Positions 9,233-18,700 of a stretch of 64,000 bases of DNA are shown here, piece after piece. The stretch lies in assembly GCA_023410445.1 (NCBI GenBank), contig JAEYPT010000001.1:526042-590041 (forward strand), given 5' to 3'. The position numbers and the translations under genes are program-made. This stretch comes from Bacillota bacterium (GTDB taxonomy: Bacteria; Bacillota; Clostridia; Oscillospirales; Acutalibacteraceae). The notes beneath the pieces were generated by a model that saw only the letters and a list, made by a program, of their open reading frames with translations, ran no database searches and had not been told where the DNA came from. Each line of letters starts with the position of its first letter. The stretch's first letter is position 1.

Positions 9233-9332
9233 CATAGTATGAATAATCTGAGTATAGGTGTAACAAATGAGCCTGTCGAGCTTTACATTGGTGAATATCG
9301 GGCAAATAAAAGTTGAAAAGGCGGAAAGTCTA

Positions 9333-9641
9333 ATGGCTTCCAGCAAAGAATATTTAGAATTCATATTATAGCAGATGAATGGATTAAATGAAATTAACTA
9401 CCGCGCAATGATGGGTGAATTTATCCTCTACTATCGCGCAAAAGTTGTTGGTGGAATCTATGACAATCGTTTGCTTGTAAAACCAACCGATTCAGCGAAA
9501 AAACTGATGCCTGATGCTTCTTATGAATTGCCGTACGAAGGATCAAAGGAAATGCTGCTTGTTAACGATGTAGACAACAAAGAATTGTTGACTGTACTAT
9601 TTGAATCTTTGGTAGATGAGCTTCCACCCACAAAAAAGTGA
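9333..9641 (+). pseudogene. TfoX N-terminal-domain protein, interrupted by a stop codon
   Basis: The frame beginning at ATG 9333 (after a GGCGG-like site) reads MASSKEYLEFIL, then TAG at 9369-9371, then continues through QMNGLNEINYRAMMGEF to a stop at 9641. Together these give the typical length (about 100 residues) and sequence of the small TfoX/Sxy N-terminal-domain family, in which a Glu codon is normally expected near the stop. One base change explains it. Translation could restart at the ATG at 9375 and give 88 residues lacking the first helix, but no ribosome binding site stands there. In proteobacteria Sxy acts in competence; small Firmicute members are uncharacterised. Confidence 0.75.
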
Positions 9642-9699
9642 AAAGACTTAGTTTATCAAATGAGCTAAATTCCGAATTGTTTAAAACCTTGGAGGATTT

Positions 9700-10194
9700 A
9701 TGATACGGCTTGCAACATGGGAAGACTTAAACACAATCATGGAAATCTATGCGATCGCCAGAAAATACATGGCGGAAAACGGTAATCCGACTCAATGGGC
9801 GGATACCTATCCGGACCGTGAAATATTGAGGAAGGATATTGAAAGCGAACAGCTTTTTGTATGTACAAAAAACGATATGGTACACGGGGTTTTTGCTTTT
9901 ATGATCGGGCCGGAAGCGACCTATTCATATCTGGAAAACGGCTCATGGAAAAATGACAATATTTTCGGAACAATACACCGAGTTGCCAGTGACGGAGTTG
10001 GTAAGGGTGTGTTCGGGCAATGTGTTGATTTCTGTAAAAAAAGGATATCAAACCTACGGATTGATACCCATCAGAATAACCACACGATGCAGCATTTGAT
10101 TGAAAAAAATGGATTCGAAAAATGCGGTATTATCTATGTTAAAGATGGTTCGCCTAGAATCGCATATCAATATTGTAAGCAACAGGAAAGCTGA
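9700..10194 (+). CDS. GNAT-family N-acetyltransferase
   Basis: Acyltransferase of 164 residues. The acetyl-CoA-binding segment is partly recognisable: IHRVASDGVGKGVFGQCVDFC stands where the family has the V-x-x-x-x-R/Q-x-x-G-x-G/A loop, and the later segment LIEKNGFEKCGIIYV is the typical C-terminal strand and helix (GF-x-x-x-G). The start ATG is preceded by GGAGG at six bases. It lies in a run of small unrelated plus-strand genes, so the substrate cannot be guessed. Ordinary length and motifs; probably functional. Confidence 0.85.
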   Translation: MIRLATWEDLNTIMEIYAIARKYMAENGNPTQWADTYPDREILRKDIESEQLFVCTKNDMVHGVFAFMIGPEATYSYLENGSWKNDNIFGTIHRVASDGVGKGVFGQCVDFCKKRISNLRIDTHQNNHTMQHLIEKNGFEKCGIIYVKDGSPRIAYQYCKQQES

Positions 10195-10251
10195 TCCGAT
10201 AACAAGTCAAACCGAATGGATGTTCCTTGAAATGACGAAAGATACAGCGAG

Positions 10252-10791
10252 GTGCTTATTATTAAAAACTTGGCTAACATAATAACGATTTCCCGCCTTG
10301 CATGTGCGGGAATTCTGCTGTTCTCGACGCCGTTTTCATCAATTTTTTGGGTACTCTACATATACGGCGGTGTGAGCGATTTTGCGGATGGGCTGACTGC
10401 ACGGGCACTAAAACAAAAAAGTGATCTGGGTGCAAAACTCGATAGTGCGGCAGACGTGGCATTTTTCTTTGCGGCCGTTATTGCAGTAGTCCCAGTCATT
10501 GTGGTTCCTCAGTGGATTTGGATCTGTGTGATTGCCATAGCGCTGATTCGGGTAACAGCTTATGTGATTGGCTATAAAAAATACCGCGCGTTTTCTGCTC
10601 TGCATACCTATGCCAATAAGGCCACGGGAGGATTTTTATTTGGAACGCCGGTTTTCTGTGTGGTGTTAGGCGTTACTGTCACGGGAGTTATCTTGTGCCT
10701 TTTGGCAATGATATCAGCTTGTGAGGAACTGTTGATTACAGTACGATCCAAAAATTTGGATCGTAACTGCAAGAGCATATTCGTACAATAA
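10252..10791 (+). CDS. CDP-alcohol phosphatidyltransferase family protein
   Basis: Integral membrane enzyme of about 179 residues that would transfer a phosphatidyl group from CDP-diacylglycerol to an alcohol. The signature D-x2-D-G-x2-A-R-x8-G-x3-D-x3-D is complete in SDFADGLTAR ... GAKLDSAAD (residues about 43-68), with all metal-binding Asp residues. Several hydrophobic helices follow. The GTG at 10252 is the likely start, although its ribosome site (GCGAGG) is very close. It is shorter than PgsA or PssA proteins of known function by a few residues, so the acceptor alcohol is unknown. A perfect 10-bp inverted repeat (10743-10752 and 10755-10764) lies within the last codons. Confidence 0.85.
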   Translation: MLIIKNLANIITISRLACAGILLFSTPFSSIFWVLYIYGGVSDFADGLTARALKQKSDLGAKLDSAADVAFFFAAVIAVVPVIVVPQWIWICVIAIALIRVTAYVIGYKKYRAFSALHTYANKATGGFLFGTPVFCVVLGVTVTGVILCLLAMISACEELLITVRSKNLDRNCKSIFVQ

Positions 10792-10820
10792 AGTAGGAGT
10801 ACCGCGTATGACAAAGGGCC

Positions 10821-10845
10821 GCTTATATTCCCGATGAATATAAGC
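10821..10845. terminator. Stem-loop after the phosphatidyltransferase gene
   Basis: Perfect 10-bp inverted repeat (10821-10830 and 10836-10845) with a five-base loop in the gap before the radical SAM gene. There is no T run, so it may be a Rho-independent terminator of weak type or only an mRNA end structure. Confidence 0.45.
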
Positions 10846-11010
10846 AGCTCTGATCTTATAACGAAATCCTGTTTCCGAAAGCAAATAACCTTGAATTTTT
10901 AATTATAGGAAATAATCTTAGTAGAAGGAAACTTTATAAACGCCGCAGGTTTATACGAATGTGGCGACAAGTTAATTACGGATTCTTAAGAAAAGAGGCC
11001 GTTGCCATTA

Positions 11011-12015
11011 ATGAAAACAATTTCAATCGGAATACAGAATCTCCTTGCTCCTTGTGGCTGTGCGTGTAAGTATTGCCTATTGCAGTCCTGCAAAGAGGCG
11101 AATGGAGTCGAATATTACAGAGGAAAAAAAGTGGCGGAAAGGTTTGTTCGATGGGGGAAAATGAAAGGACTTTCCACACTTTCGTTTTATTATATTTCTT
11201 ATTGCGCTGAATACCCGGAGCTGTTTGATAATATATCGTTTAATCAATCAATAGGATTTGTTGGTGCAGGTTTTTTGCAGTGCAATGGAATTAAGGTACG
11301 AAGTAAAACGGAAACCGATGAGTTTACGGCAAAGTTGAAAGCAGCCGGTATAGAAATGATAGACACTACTTTTTATGGAAATGAGCAATATCATGACAAA
11401 TTTGCCGCCCGTAAAGGTGACTACCGTTTTATGTTGTTGCTGGCAGAAAGTGCAAAGCAGCATGGAATTACTTGCTCACCGTCAGTAGTTGTTACGGAAG
11501 AAAATAAAACTATGCTTAATCAACTTTTTTGTAAATTACTTCCAATAGCTGGTATTCACAATATTCATTCATTTCTTCCGGATTATAGGGGAAGAGGCTA
11601 TTTAATGGAAGAATCCCGTTTGACACAAAAAAGCTATGAAATGTTATCCGACGACGTAAAAAGTACCATGAACATAGGTCAATATAAAACAGAAAGGGAA
11701 TGGCTTTCTATTGGAAAGTTTCCTGAATATACAAAGAGGGCCTTAATTATAACCTTACGGAAAGACAATATTGAAATGTTTGAGAATATGGCCTGTGATG
11801 AAATAGTCGCATATGTTGAAAAGCTTGATGATCATTATTATCATGCCATCCCAACAATCAATGAGCTTGCAGAAATGTACGGTGATAAAGGTAACATGAA
11901 GCTATACCGTTCCCGTGACTTGTTCTGGATGTGGCAGAGGTGCTTCCGAGAGGAAAATCACATTGATCTTTACAACGTTACCGATGAAAGATTTTGTAAT
12001 ACCATACGAAGTTAA
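11011..12015 (+). CDS. Radical SAM protein of unknown function
   Basis: Predicted 4Fe-4S S-adenosylmethionine radical enzyme of 334 residues. The cluster motif C-x3-C-x2-C is at residues 15-22 (CGCACKYC), which is close to the N terminus as usual, and hydrophobic strands of the partial TIM barrel follow. No second cysteine cluster typical of SPASM maturases is seen near the C terminus. ATG 11011 is preferred over the TTG nine bases upstream because AGAGG is at a more usual distance. No peptide precursor or partner gene is adjacent, so the substrate is unknown. Confidence 0.8.
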   Translation: MKTISIGIQNLLAPCGCACKYCLLQSCKEANGVEYYRGKKVAERFVRWGKMKGLSTLSFYYISYCAEYPELFDNISFNQSIGFVGAGFLQCNGIKVRSKTETDEFTAKLKAAGIEMIDTTFYGNEQYHDKFAARKGDYRFMLLLAESAKQHGITCSPSVVVTEENKTMLNQLFCKLLPIAGIHNIHSFLPDYRGRGYLMEESRLTQKSYEMLSDDVKSTMNIGQYKTEREWLSIGKFPEYTKRALIITLRKDNIEMFENMACDEIVAYVEKLDDHYYHAIPTINELAEMYGDKGNMKLYRSRDLFWMWQRCFREENHIDLYNVTDERFCNTIRS

Positions 12016-12102
12016 CAATTTATACCCATAAGCGTAATACGCAGCAGTTTGTTATCATATCTGAGGAAAAATATGATTTTTGTCAAGTTAAATGCGAGAT
12101 GA

Positions 12103-12145
12103 CATAAAAACAGCGGACACTTCTTTAGTGTCTGCTGTTTTTATG
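12103..12145. terminator. Bidirectional terminator
   Basis: Eighteen-base stem (12103-12120 with 12128-12145, a single G-U pair) and a seven-base loop. It is flanked by A-rich sequence on the left and T-rich sequence on the right, between the convergent radical SAM and MarR genes, so it can serve both. Confidence 0.85.
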
Positions 12146-12282
12146 TGAACGATCATCCCCAAAGGGGCCCTTGAACAATTCCATTTTGGCCCAGCGTTTT
12201 TCTATGCGTTCGAGTTTGCTGTTTGTTTTCTTTTAATGAAGTCCTTTTAAATTTGCACAAAATGAGATTTTCTCCTGGACCT

Positions 12283-12768
12283 TTACTGAGTTTCGGTTTC
12301 CTGCTGCGTCGGCTCCGCTCCATACTTTTGATCCAGTTTATCCAGCAGCTTCTGTGAGAGCTCAAGATAGGCATCCAACGCATCGTTTTCCTGTAAAAAC
12401 GCGGCAATGTCGCTGTACAGATCTGCCTCAATGCGTACATGCTCCCGCTGGGCAGCCTTCCCCTGTCGGGTAATTTCCAGTCCGAATGAGCGGCGGTCTC
12501 GCGGGTTGATGACCCGGCGAAGGTATCCCCGCTTTTCCAGCCGGTCGATGATGCCCGTCAGCGTGCTTTTCCCGATGTGAAGCTCTTCACCGATCTCCTT
12601 CATGATCTTGTCAGGCTGCTGACACAGAATGCGAAGCACCCCGATTTCCGTTGTCGAAAGGCCGGAAAGCTTCGAATAGTTTTTCGCCATGATGCGATCC
12701 CAGACCTCCAGCGACCGATGGTGAATTTGACCCATCTGTTTCATTTTCTCTTTCAGTTCGTCTTCCAT
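12283..12768 (-). CDS. MarR-family transcriptional regulator
   Basis: Winged-helix repressor of 161 residues, the usual MarR length. The helix-turn-helix and wing are at about 55-105 (LHIGKSTLTGIIDRLEKRGYLRR and the DRR motif of the wing, NPRDRRSFGLEITRQG). ATG 12768 follows GGGAGGGAAG. It is transcribed away from the ATC-hydrolase/flavoprotein operon, and a dyad that overlaps the -35 box of that operon lies between them. It probably represses that operon and itself, being relieved by a small aromatic or oxidising ligand as in other MarR proteins. The ligand is not evident. Confidence 0.9.
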   Translation of the reverse strand: MEDELKEKMKQMGQIHHRSLEVWDRIMAKNYSKLSGLSTTEIGVLRILCQQPDKIMKEIGEELHIGKSTLTGIIDRLEKRGYLRRVINPRDRRSFGLEITRQGKAAQREHVRIEADLYSDIAAFLQENDALDAYLELSQKLLDKLDQKYGAEPTQQETETQ

Positions 12769-12837
12769 CAAACTTCCCTCCCACGTTTCAAGTTCAGTAT
12801 ATCATATTTTTAACGCAGTGGAAAGTCCATTAAAAAA

Positions 12838-12904
12838 AATAGTACGATAAATAAATTAAATTATATTATGTACTATTGACATTACGAACTAAATAGCCTA
12901 TACT
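12838..12904 (+). promoter_or_regulatory. Promoter with overlapping dyad, likely MarR operator
   Basis: TTGACA at 12876-12881 and TATACT at 12899-12904 are spaced by exactly 17 bases, 38 bases before the ATC-hydrolase-like gene. A perfect 8-bp inverted repeat (AATAGTAC at 12838-12845, GTACTATT at 12870-12877) touches the -35 box, a position suited to repression by the divergent MarR protein. Confidence 0.65.
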
Positions 12905-12941
12905 ACAGCCGAACGAGTGAAAACAGAAAGGATGGTTCGGG

Positions 12942-13415
12942 ATGAATACAATTCGAAGTTCGGAGGATTCTTCGGTTCGGTTTGCAAAACTGATGGCGGA
13001 GCTGTTCTATTTTATGGCGGAAGAAGCGTCTGTGCGGTTCGGCGAAGAGGGCAGGGCAGCAGTGCGGGAGGCGGTTCGGAAATTTGGACTGCAGCGCGTT
13101 GCAGATATGAAAGAGGAAGCGAAGGAGCGAGGCCTCGATCCGAACGATCCGCGTACATATCCCGCGGTGCGTGACATGCCTTCCAATGGCTGGGAAAGCG
13201 ACCCGAAAAATCCGATGGTGACGACGGTCTGTCCGATGGCGGAAATGTGGGAGCGCTTCGGCGAGCGGGGCCGGGAGTGCGGCGCGCTGTACTGCGAGGT
13301 GGATTATACCCTGTTTGAAGGCTTCGGTCTGACATTGGACCGTCCACGTTGCAAAACAAACGGGGATGTTGTGTGCGATTTCCGCGTCGGCCTGAAAACG
13401 GAGGGATCGAAATGA
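12942..13415 (+). CDS. L-2-amino-thiazoline-4-carboxylic acid hydrolase-like protein
   Basis: Small protein of 157 residues that matches the ATC-hydrolase family, whose founding member opens a thiazoline ring on the way to L-cysteine in Pseudomonas. Family-like parts are the C-terminal CEVDYTLFEGFG and GDVVCDFRVG segments. Most members in anaerobes are uncharacterised and the original reaction should not be assumed. It is first in a three-gene operon and its TGA overlaps the ATG of the flavoprotein (ATGA), which indicates translational coupling and a joint role with that enzyme. Confidence 0.75.
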   Translation: MNTIRSSEDSSVRFAKLMAELFYFMAEEASVRFGEEGRAAVREAVRKFGLQRVADMKEEAKERGLDPNDPRTYPAVRDMPSNGWESDPKNPMVTTVCPMAEMWERFGERGRECGALYCEVDYTLFEGFGLTLDRPRCKTNGDVVCDFRVGLKTEGSK

Positions 13416-15235
13416 GTGCGGCGCAGTTGGAAACTGTTACGTGCGATGTGCTTTGCATCGGAGGGGGCGGCGCGGCGGTTATGGCGGCGGTAGCCGCAAA
13501 GGAGGCGGGCTCCGACGTACTGATCGCCTCAAAGGGAAAAATCGGGAACAGCGGCGACACCATCATGATCGGCGGCTCCTATTCCATGGACGGAGAGAGC
13601 GCGAAAAAGAAATACGGCTTTAAAAAGGCTGACGCTTCAATGACGAAGGATGTCCTGTTCGAACAGATTGTGAAACAGAGCTTCTACCTTTCGGAGCAGA
13701 ACCTCGCGGAGCAGTTTGTGGAGGAAGGTCCGGCAGCGGTCTACCGGTGCTGGCAGTGGGCGGAGCACGCCAAGGTGAATCAGCAATTTATAAAGCCTGC
13801 AGGCTGGATGCTCTCCGGCAGCGGAATGGGCCGCGCCCTGCGGCAGGGCCTTAAGGAAACGCCGGGTATCCGCACGCAGGAAGATGTCATGATTGTCGAT
13901 CTGCTGAAGGATGGAAACCGCGTTTGCGGAGCGGTTGGCTTCGATGTTTATTCCGGGGAACCGGTTGTGTACCGCGCAAAATCGGTCGTGGTTGCGACGG
14001 GCGGGTGGCAGCCGTTTTCCGTCACCAGTACGAATAGCGACGTGACCTGCGGCGATGGGATTGCTATGGCGTACCGTGCGGGCGCACAGCTCGCGGATAT
14101 GGAGTTCCAGCTTTTCATCCCGACCGCGTTGGAGCCAGAGTGCAGCCGGGGGTCTATTCTTCCCTACCTGCTGACCGCTGCCGGGTTGCCGGTCAACGTG
14201 CTGGACGCCGAGGGCAGTTCGATTCCGATCCCAAAGGAGCTGCAAAAGATCGCGAAAGGCAGCGAGCTTGGAAAGATCATCACGGATTTCTGTTGGTCGC
14301 AGAGCCTCGCCGAAGGGAAGGGGACAGATCGCGGCGGGCTGTACCTGGATTTCAGCCGAATCAATCACATGCCGCGTATTCTGGTGAACGCCGTGTTCCG
14401 GCTGATGCTGAATCAGATGAAGCAGTTTTACCGATACGGATATTATCACAGCGACGATCTGAAGCTATGGAAAAAGCTAATGGAAGAGCGTGGGAAGCTG
14501 GAGTTTGCGCTTTGCTCGGAGTACAGCATGGGTGGTATTGTGATTGATGAGACCATGGCGACACGGGTTCCGGGGCTTTACGCCGCCGGTGAGGCTGGCA
14601 GTGGAGTGTTCGGCGCCTGCCGCGTGGCGGACGCAACCACCGAGATGTTGGTTCAGGGCAGTCGGGCCGGAAGTTCCGCCGCCCAATACGCCGCCGGGTC
14701 GGAATCCCCGTGCGCGGATCATAGCCAGACGGAAGAGATTCTGCAAAAGATCGGCGCTCCCTTGGGAGAGGGCAAAGGGATCGATCCGCTGGAGAGCCTG
14801 AAAAAGCTCCGTTCGGTAGCAGATGCTGGTTTCGGGCCAATCCGGAACGAGGAGGGGCTTTCCCGCGCACTCGCGGAAATCTGCCGCATCCGGGAACAGG
14901 AACTGCCGCAGCTTAGATCGGCGAGCCGGTCTCCCGTCTATAATTACGGCAGAATGTGCGCGCTCGGGGAGGAAAACCTGCTTACCTGCGCGGAAGCGGG
15001 CGTACGCTCCGCTCTGATGCGGAAGGAAAGCCGCGGCTTCCATCTGCGTTCAGATTTTCCCATGGTAGACAACAGCCGATTTGCTTCGCGCATCCTTGTG
15101 GAGCAGAACTGCGGCGAAATGAAACTTTCCGCACGAAAACCGCAGGCGCACCGGATTCCGATTCCTTCCGGTTCAGAGGCGTCCGTCTGCGATTACATTG
15201 TGAATCAAAAGCTGTGCCTGAAAAACATCGGGTAA
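13412..15235 (+). CDS. FAD-dependent reductase, fumarate reductase/SdhA-like flavoprotein
   Basis: Flavoprotein of 607 residues. The dinucleotide-binding motif is CIGGGGAAVMAA near residue 15, followed by the GNSGDTIMIGGS segment that normally holds the FAD isoalloxazine. The later FAD motif GLYAAGEAGSGVFGA is clear. In fumarate reductases the segment after it reads HGANRLGG; here it is FGACRVAD, so the substrate-binding His is lost while an Arg remains. The substrate is therefore probably not fumarate or succinate. ATG 13412 follows GGAGGG and overlaps the previous stop. No signal peptide is seen, so it is cytoplasmic. The next gene supplies a matching electron-transfer subunit. Confidence 0.85.
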   Translation: MSAAQLETVTCDVLCIGGGGAAVMAAVAAKEAGSDVLIASKGKIGNSGDTIMIGGSYSMDGESAKKKYGFKKADASMTKDVLFEQIVKQSFYLSEQNLAEQFVEEGPAAVYRCWQWAEHAKVNQQFIKPAGWMLSGSGMGRALRQGLKETPGIRTQEDVMIVDLLKDGNRVCGAVGFDVYSGEPVVYRAKSVVVATGGWQPFSVTSTNSDVTCGDGIAMAYRAGAQLADMEFQLFIPTALEPECSRGSILPYLLTAAGLPVNVLDAEGSSIPIPKELQKIAKGSELGKIITDFCWSQSLAEGKGTDRGGLYLDFSRINHMPRILVNAVFRLMLNQMKQFYRYGYYHSDDLKLWKKLMEERGKLEFALCSEYSMGGIVIDETMATRVPGLYAAGEAGSGVFGACRVADATTEMLVQGSRAGSSAAQYAAGSESPCADHSQTEEILQKIGAPLGEGKGIDPLESLKKLRSVADAGFGPIRNEEGLSRALAEICRIREQELPQLRSASRSPVYNYGRMCALGEENLLTCAEAGVRSALMRKESRGFHLRSDFPMVDNSRFASRILVEQNCGEMKLSARKPQAHRIPIPSGSEASVCDYIVNQKLCLKNIG

Positions 15236-15248
15236 AGGAGGAAAGACC

Positions 15249-15563
15249 GTGAAGATCCATATATATCGCCGTGAATCCGGAGAAGCGGAAGGCCGCTTGG
15301 AGTGCTTTGAAGTTCCAACCGCTCCGCACTGGACGGTCATGCAGGTGCTCGATTATATTGCGGAAAACTGCGACCCGACCCTTGCCTATTACCGGCACAG
15401 TGCCTGCTGCCACGGAATCTGCGGACGCTGTGCCCTGAAGGTAAACGGGAAAGTCGGCCTTGCCTGCGCGACGGAGGTTGGCGATGCCGCCGAGCTGAAG
15501 TTGGAACCAAGGAATGGAAAGGTCCTGCGTGACCTCGTTACCGCAGACTCTGTCCACGGTTAA
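15249..15563 (+). CDS. Single-domain [2Fe-2S] ferredoxin, FrdB N-terminal-like
   Basis: Protein of 104 residues equivalent to only the N-terminal plant-type ferredoxin domain of succinate dehydrogenase iron-sulfur subunits. Cluster ligands are visible in HSACCHGICGRCALK and, after a gap, in GLACATE. The C-terminal domain with the 3Fe-4S and 4Fe-4S clusters is entirely absent. A GTG start at 15249 follows AAAGGAGG by eight bases. It lies 13 bases after the flavoprotein gene and most likely feeds electrons to it. Confidence 0.85.
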   Translation: MKIHIYRRESGEAEGRLECFEVPTAPHWTVMQVLDYIAENCDPTLAYYRHSACCHGICGRCALKVNGKVGLACATEVGDAAELKLEPRNGKVLRDLVTADSVHG

Positions 15564-15773
15564 ACAAAGCTTGAAGTCTCGAGGCACCGGATTTCCACCT
15601 TGGCGATTCATAAAATAAATCTCTCCTTTGGGAATACTCGAATCTTTCGAAATCGGGTTTTCCAAAGGGGAGACTTTCAATTTGAACCCTAGATCATCAG
15701 TTGCCGCGCTTATTTGCATATCACCGGTGATCTTCACCACCCGCGGTGCACGGGCGGGGCAAAAATAAAAGCA

Positions 15774-18700
15774 TTATACAATGGTTGCAACCGTTCGAGG
15801 TATCTTTTCGCTATTCACATAAAATCCCGTACTGTGTTTGCTTTTTCCCACAGCGATTACTCGATAGAAATAATCACTGCCTTTGCATCCGGCAAAAACG
15901 ACTTTGAATATGGAATTGTTCCCGGAAGCAAACGTAGGACGGGCAGGGGCTGTTATCTTGAACGTGTAAGTTGAACCCGATTTTACGGAAATGGTTTTGC
16001 CCGTATCCAGTTTGAGAGCTGTTACCGCCGGAACCTGCTGAGGAAGAAGCACATACTGAGAGCAATGGGTGATAACCAAATCCGCGTATCCGCTGGAATC
16101 CACCTTACAGGTGGGATAATCCACGGTTTCCAGCCGCTTCAGTGCTGGGTTATAATAGTACAAAAACAGAGTCTGTCCGGAAACAAAGCCTTGTCCTCCA
16201 ACAAAGGTTCGGATCGTTGCCGGAGCGGGCAGCATTCCCTGATTGGCAAACGTGAGTAAGGCTCCGCTTACATCGGTCGGAACTGCTAAGTTAATTGTAG
16301 CGTCTGAAGCTGTGGTATTAACACTTAGAGCAAGATTGACCGTTGGCGGCACACCAACTGCTTTAGCCAGATCGCTGCCTTTGAAAGACCAACTGTAGTT
16401 TTCTTTGTCGGTTTGATTATCCACCAGACGAACCGTGAGATCCTTCTGAGTTTGTTTTGCTGTTTGCAGAATTTCCGGGTCTAAATTCATAACAAAATCA
16501 ACGTTAGAAGGGGTAAAAACCGGTGACGATATCATCTTTACGGTTAAATGAACGGAATTCGTGTCGCTGCTTTTCAATTGGCCGATGATTTCCGCAGCTG
16601 GAAGAGAAACGTCAATTTCCGAGTGCCTTTGCGCGGTGGCATTCTGAACAGCCAACGTCATATCGAATTCGGATGATGCGTTTATTTCAGCAACACGATT
16701 GGTAACAGTAGTCTTTTCGCTGACTGTGGCACTGGCCGCGATCTGAACGGGACTGCCCGTGTTTTGCGGTATTGGCACAATTTCCGGATTGTTGTTATTA
16801 ACCGAAGGACTCCCATTCCCGGAGCTCCGGCCGCCGCCGCTCCCTCCGCCGGAATGCGACCCGGATCCACCGTGATTGTGAGGGACATTATGAGTAACAG
16901 AAACGGTGATTTTCGGAAGAACTGTACCGCTGAGCAAGACATATTCGCTGCCGATAACAGGTTTAAAAGTATATATTCCATCGGCCGAGGAATTGTAGGG
17001 AGGGTCTGATACCCAACCGGCAATGTTAACCGATCTGTGTCCTCCACCGTTTACGGTTGCATTTATCGTTTTCGGTAAACTGATTTCGCTGACAGCAGTC
17101 CCATTCACTACAGTTTGGTATCTTACGTTCGGATTCAAGAAGTCAAAGAAACTGATTATTTTCTGACTATCCGATGGTGAAAGGACGGCTACTTTTGCCT
17201 GAGCAAAAACAGATGGGTCAACCACACTCTCAGCCCGAATCATCAGAGCAGGCGATGTTTCATTCAGTGCAATTGAAAGCTTCCCAATTCCGTCCATTGT
17301 GGTTTCATTGCTGGTGTTTCCGCTAACCGACCATTTGACGTTTTTATTATCCAATCCGGTTACGGAAGCAAGAAAAAATCGATCCTGTCCCTTCATCACT
17401 TGAGCAAAAGCGGGGGTAACGGTAATCTCCGGCTTCTCTTTTGGCGGCAGTACTGTGACCAGCACTGTTGCAGAAACGCTGGAGTCGGCGATGCTTTCAG
17501 CTTTCACCATCAGCGATACGGAACTTTCGTCCAACGCGACCGTCAGCTTTCCGGAAGGGTCGATTTGCGTGTCCCGGCTGGTATTTCCGATAACCGACCA
17601 TTTGACACTGTTGTCGTCCATCCCAGTTACGGAAGCGGCAAAGACCTGACTCTGCCCCTTAATAACTTTCGCGGAAGCGGGGGTAACAGTAATCTCCGGC
17701 TTGTCTTTCGGCGGCAGTACGGTGACCAGCGCCGTTGCAGAAACACTGGAATCGGTAACGCTTTCGGCCTTAACCGTCAGGGCTGAAGAGCTTTCGTCCA
17801 ACGCGACCGTCAGCTTCCCGCTCGAATCAATTGCCGTATCATGGCTGGTGTTTCCCATAACCGACCATTTGACGCTGTTGTCGTCCATCCCAGTTACGGA
17901 AGCGGCAAAGACTTGACTTTGCCCTTTGGTAACCTTTGCGGAAGCGGGGGTGATCAGGATGGAACCGGAAGGCTCTTTGCCACTGTCATTTGTAAAAGCT
18001 TTCAGACAAATATTACCATAACTTGTTGAGGACATGTCCTGCCAGGATGAACCGTTATGCAAATAGCTTTGGCCTTTTTTAATCCCAACGGTGGAATACT
18101 TTTGCCTATATTGATTTACCGAAGTGCACTCAACGGCAATCGGTTTTGCTTTTTGATAGGGGTTCACAATAGAAATGACGACAGAGAACTTCTGTCCGCC
18201 TTTCAGCGGTACAGGCGCAGCCAGAGGAATGGTATGATATCCCGGATAGGCCTCTTGGCCGGTCTGCTCTGTATCAAAGGCTTTGATGCCGCTTTCGGGG
18301 GAGTCACCTGTGATATTTGTATACACTTGAATGCCGTACTTCGCATCCGCATCCGTTGTATAAAAAGCAACTGCATCCAGATTTTGGTTCCCTGTAGCGG
18401 TAAATACGTTTGCTGCTTTCGTTGGCAGGGCAGCGTCACCTGTTTGACTTACTTCTCCATCGCCGTCGTACTGATAATTGTGGCTATATCGAGGAGAGTC
18501 CTGTTTTGTATCCATGATAAAGGTGCAGAACTGGGTCAGCGTTTGGTCTTCATAAGAAATGTAGAAATAAGCACCGCCGCGGTACGCGTTTTTTACTCCC
18601 CATGTGTTTTTGATGATCCATGCACCAGGTTTGGAAGGCTGTGCTCCATCATCGGAAAATGCGCTTGCCGGGATACTGTCGTCCCACCCGACAATTTGCA

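Noticed and set aside
9239..9316. Short plus-strand frame of 25 codons ahead of the TfoX-like gene
   Set aside because: Too short, no ribosome binding site and no similarity that I recognise.
13637..14449. Minus-strand frame of 270 codons opposite the flavoprotein gene
   Set aside because: GC-rich antisense shadow; the plus strand has complete FAD motifs and a strong start.
17170..17970. Regular 267-bp repeats considered as a repeat array such as CRISPR
   Set aside because: Units are coding, contiguous and in frame, with no spacers; they encode Ig-like domains. No CRISPR array was seen anywhere in the window.
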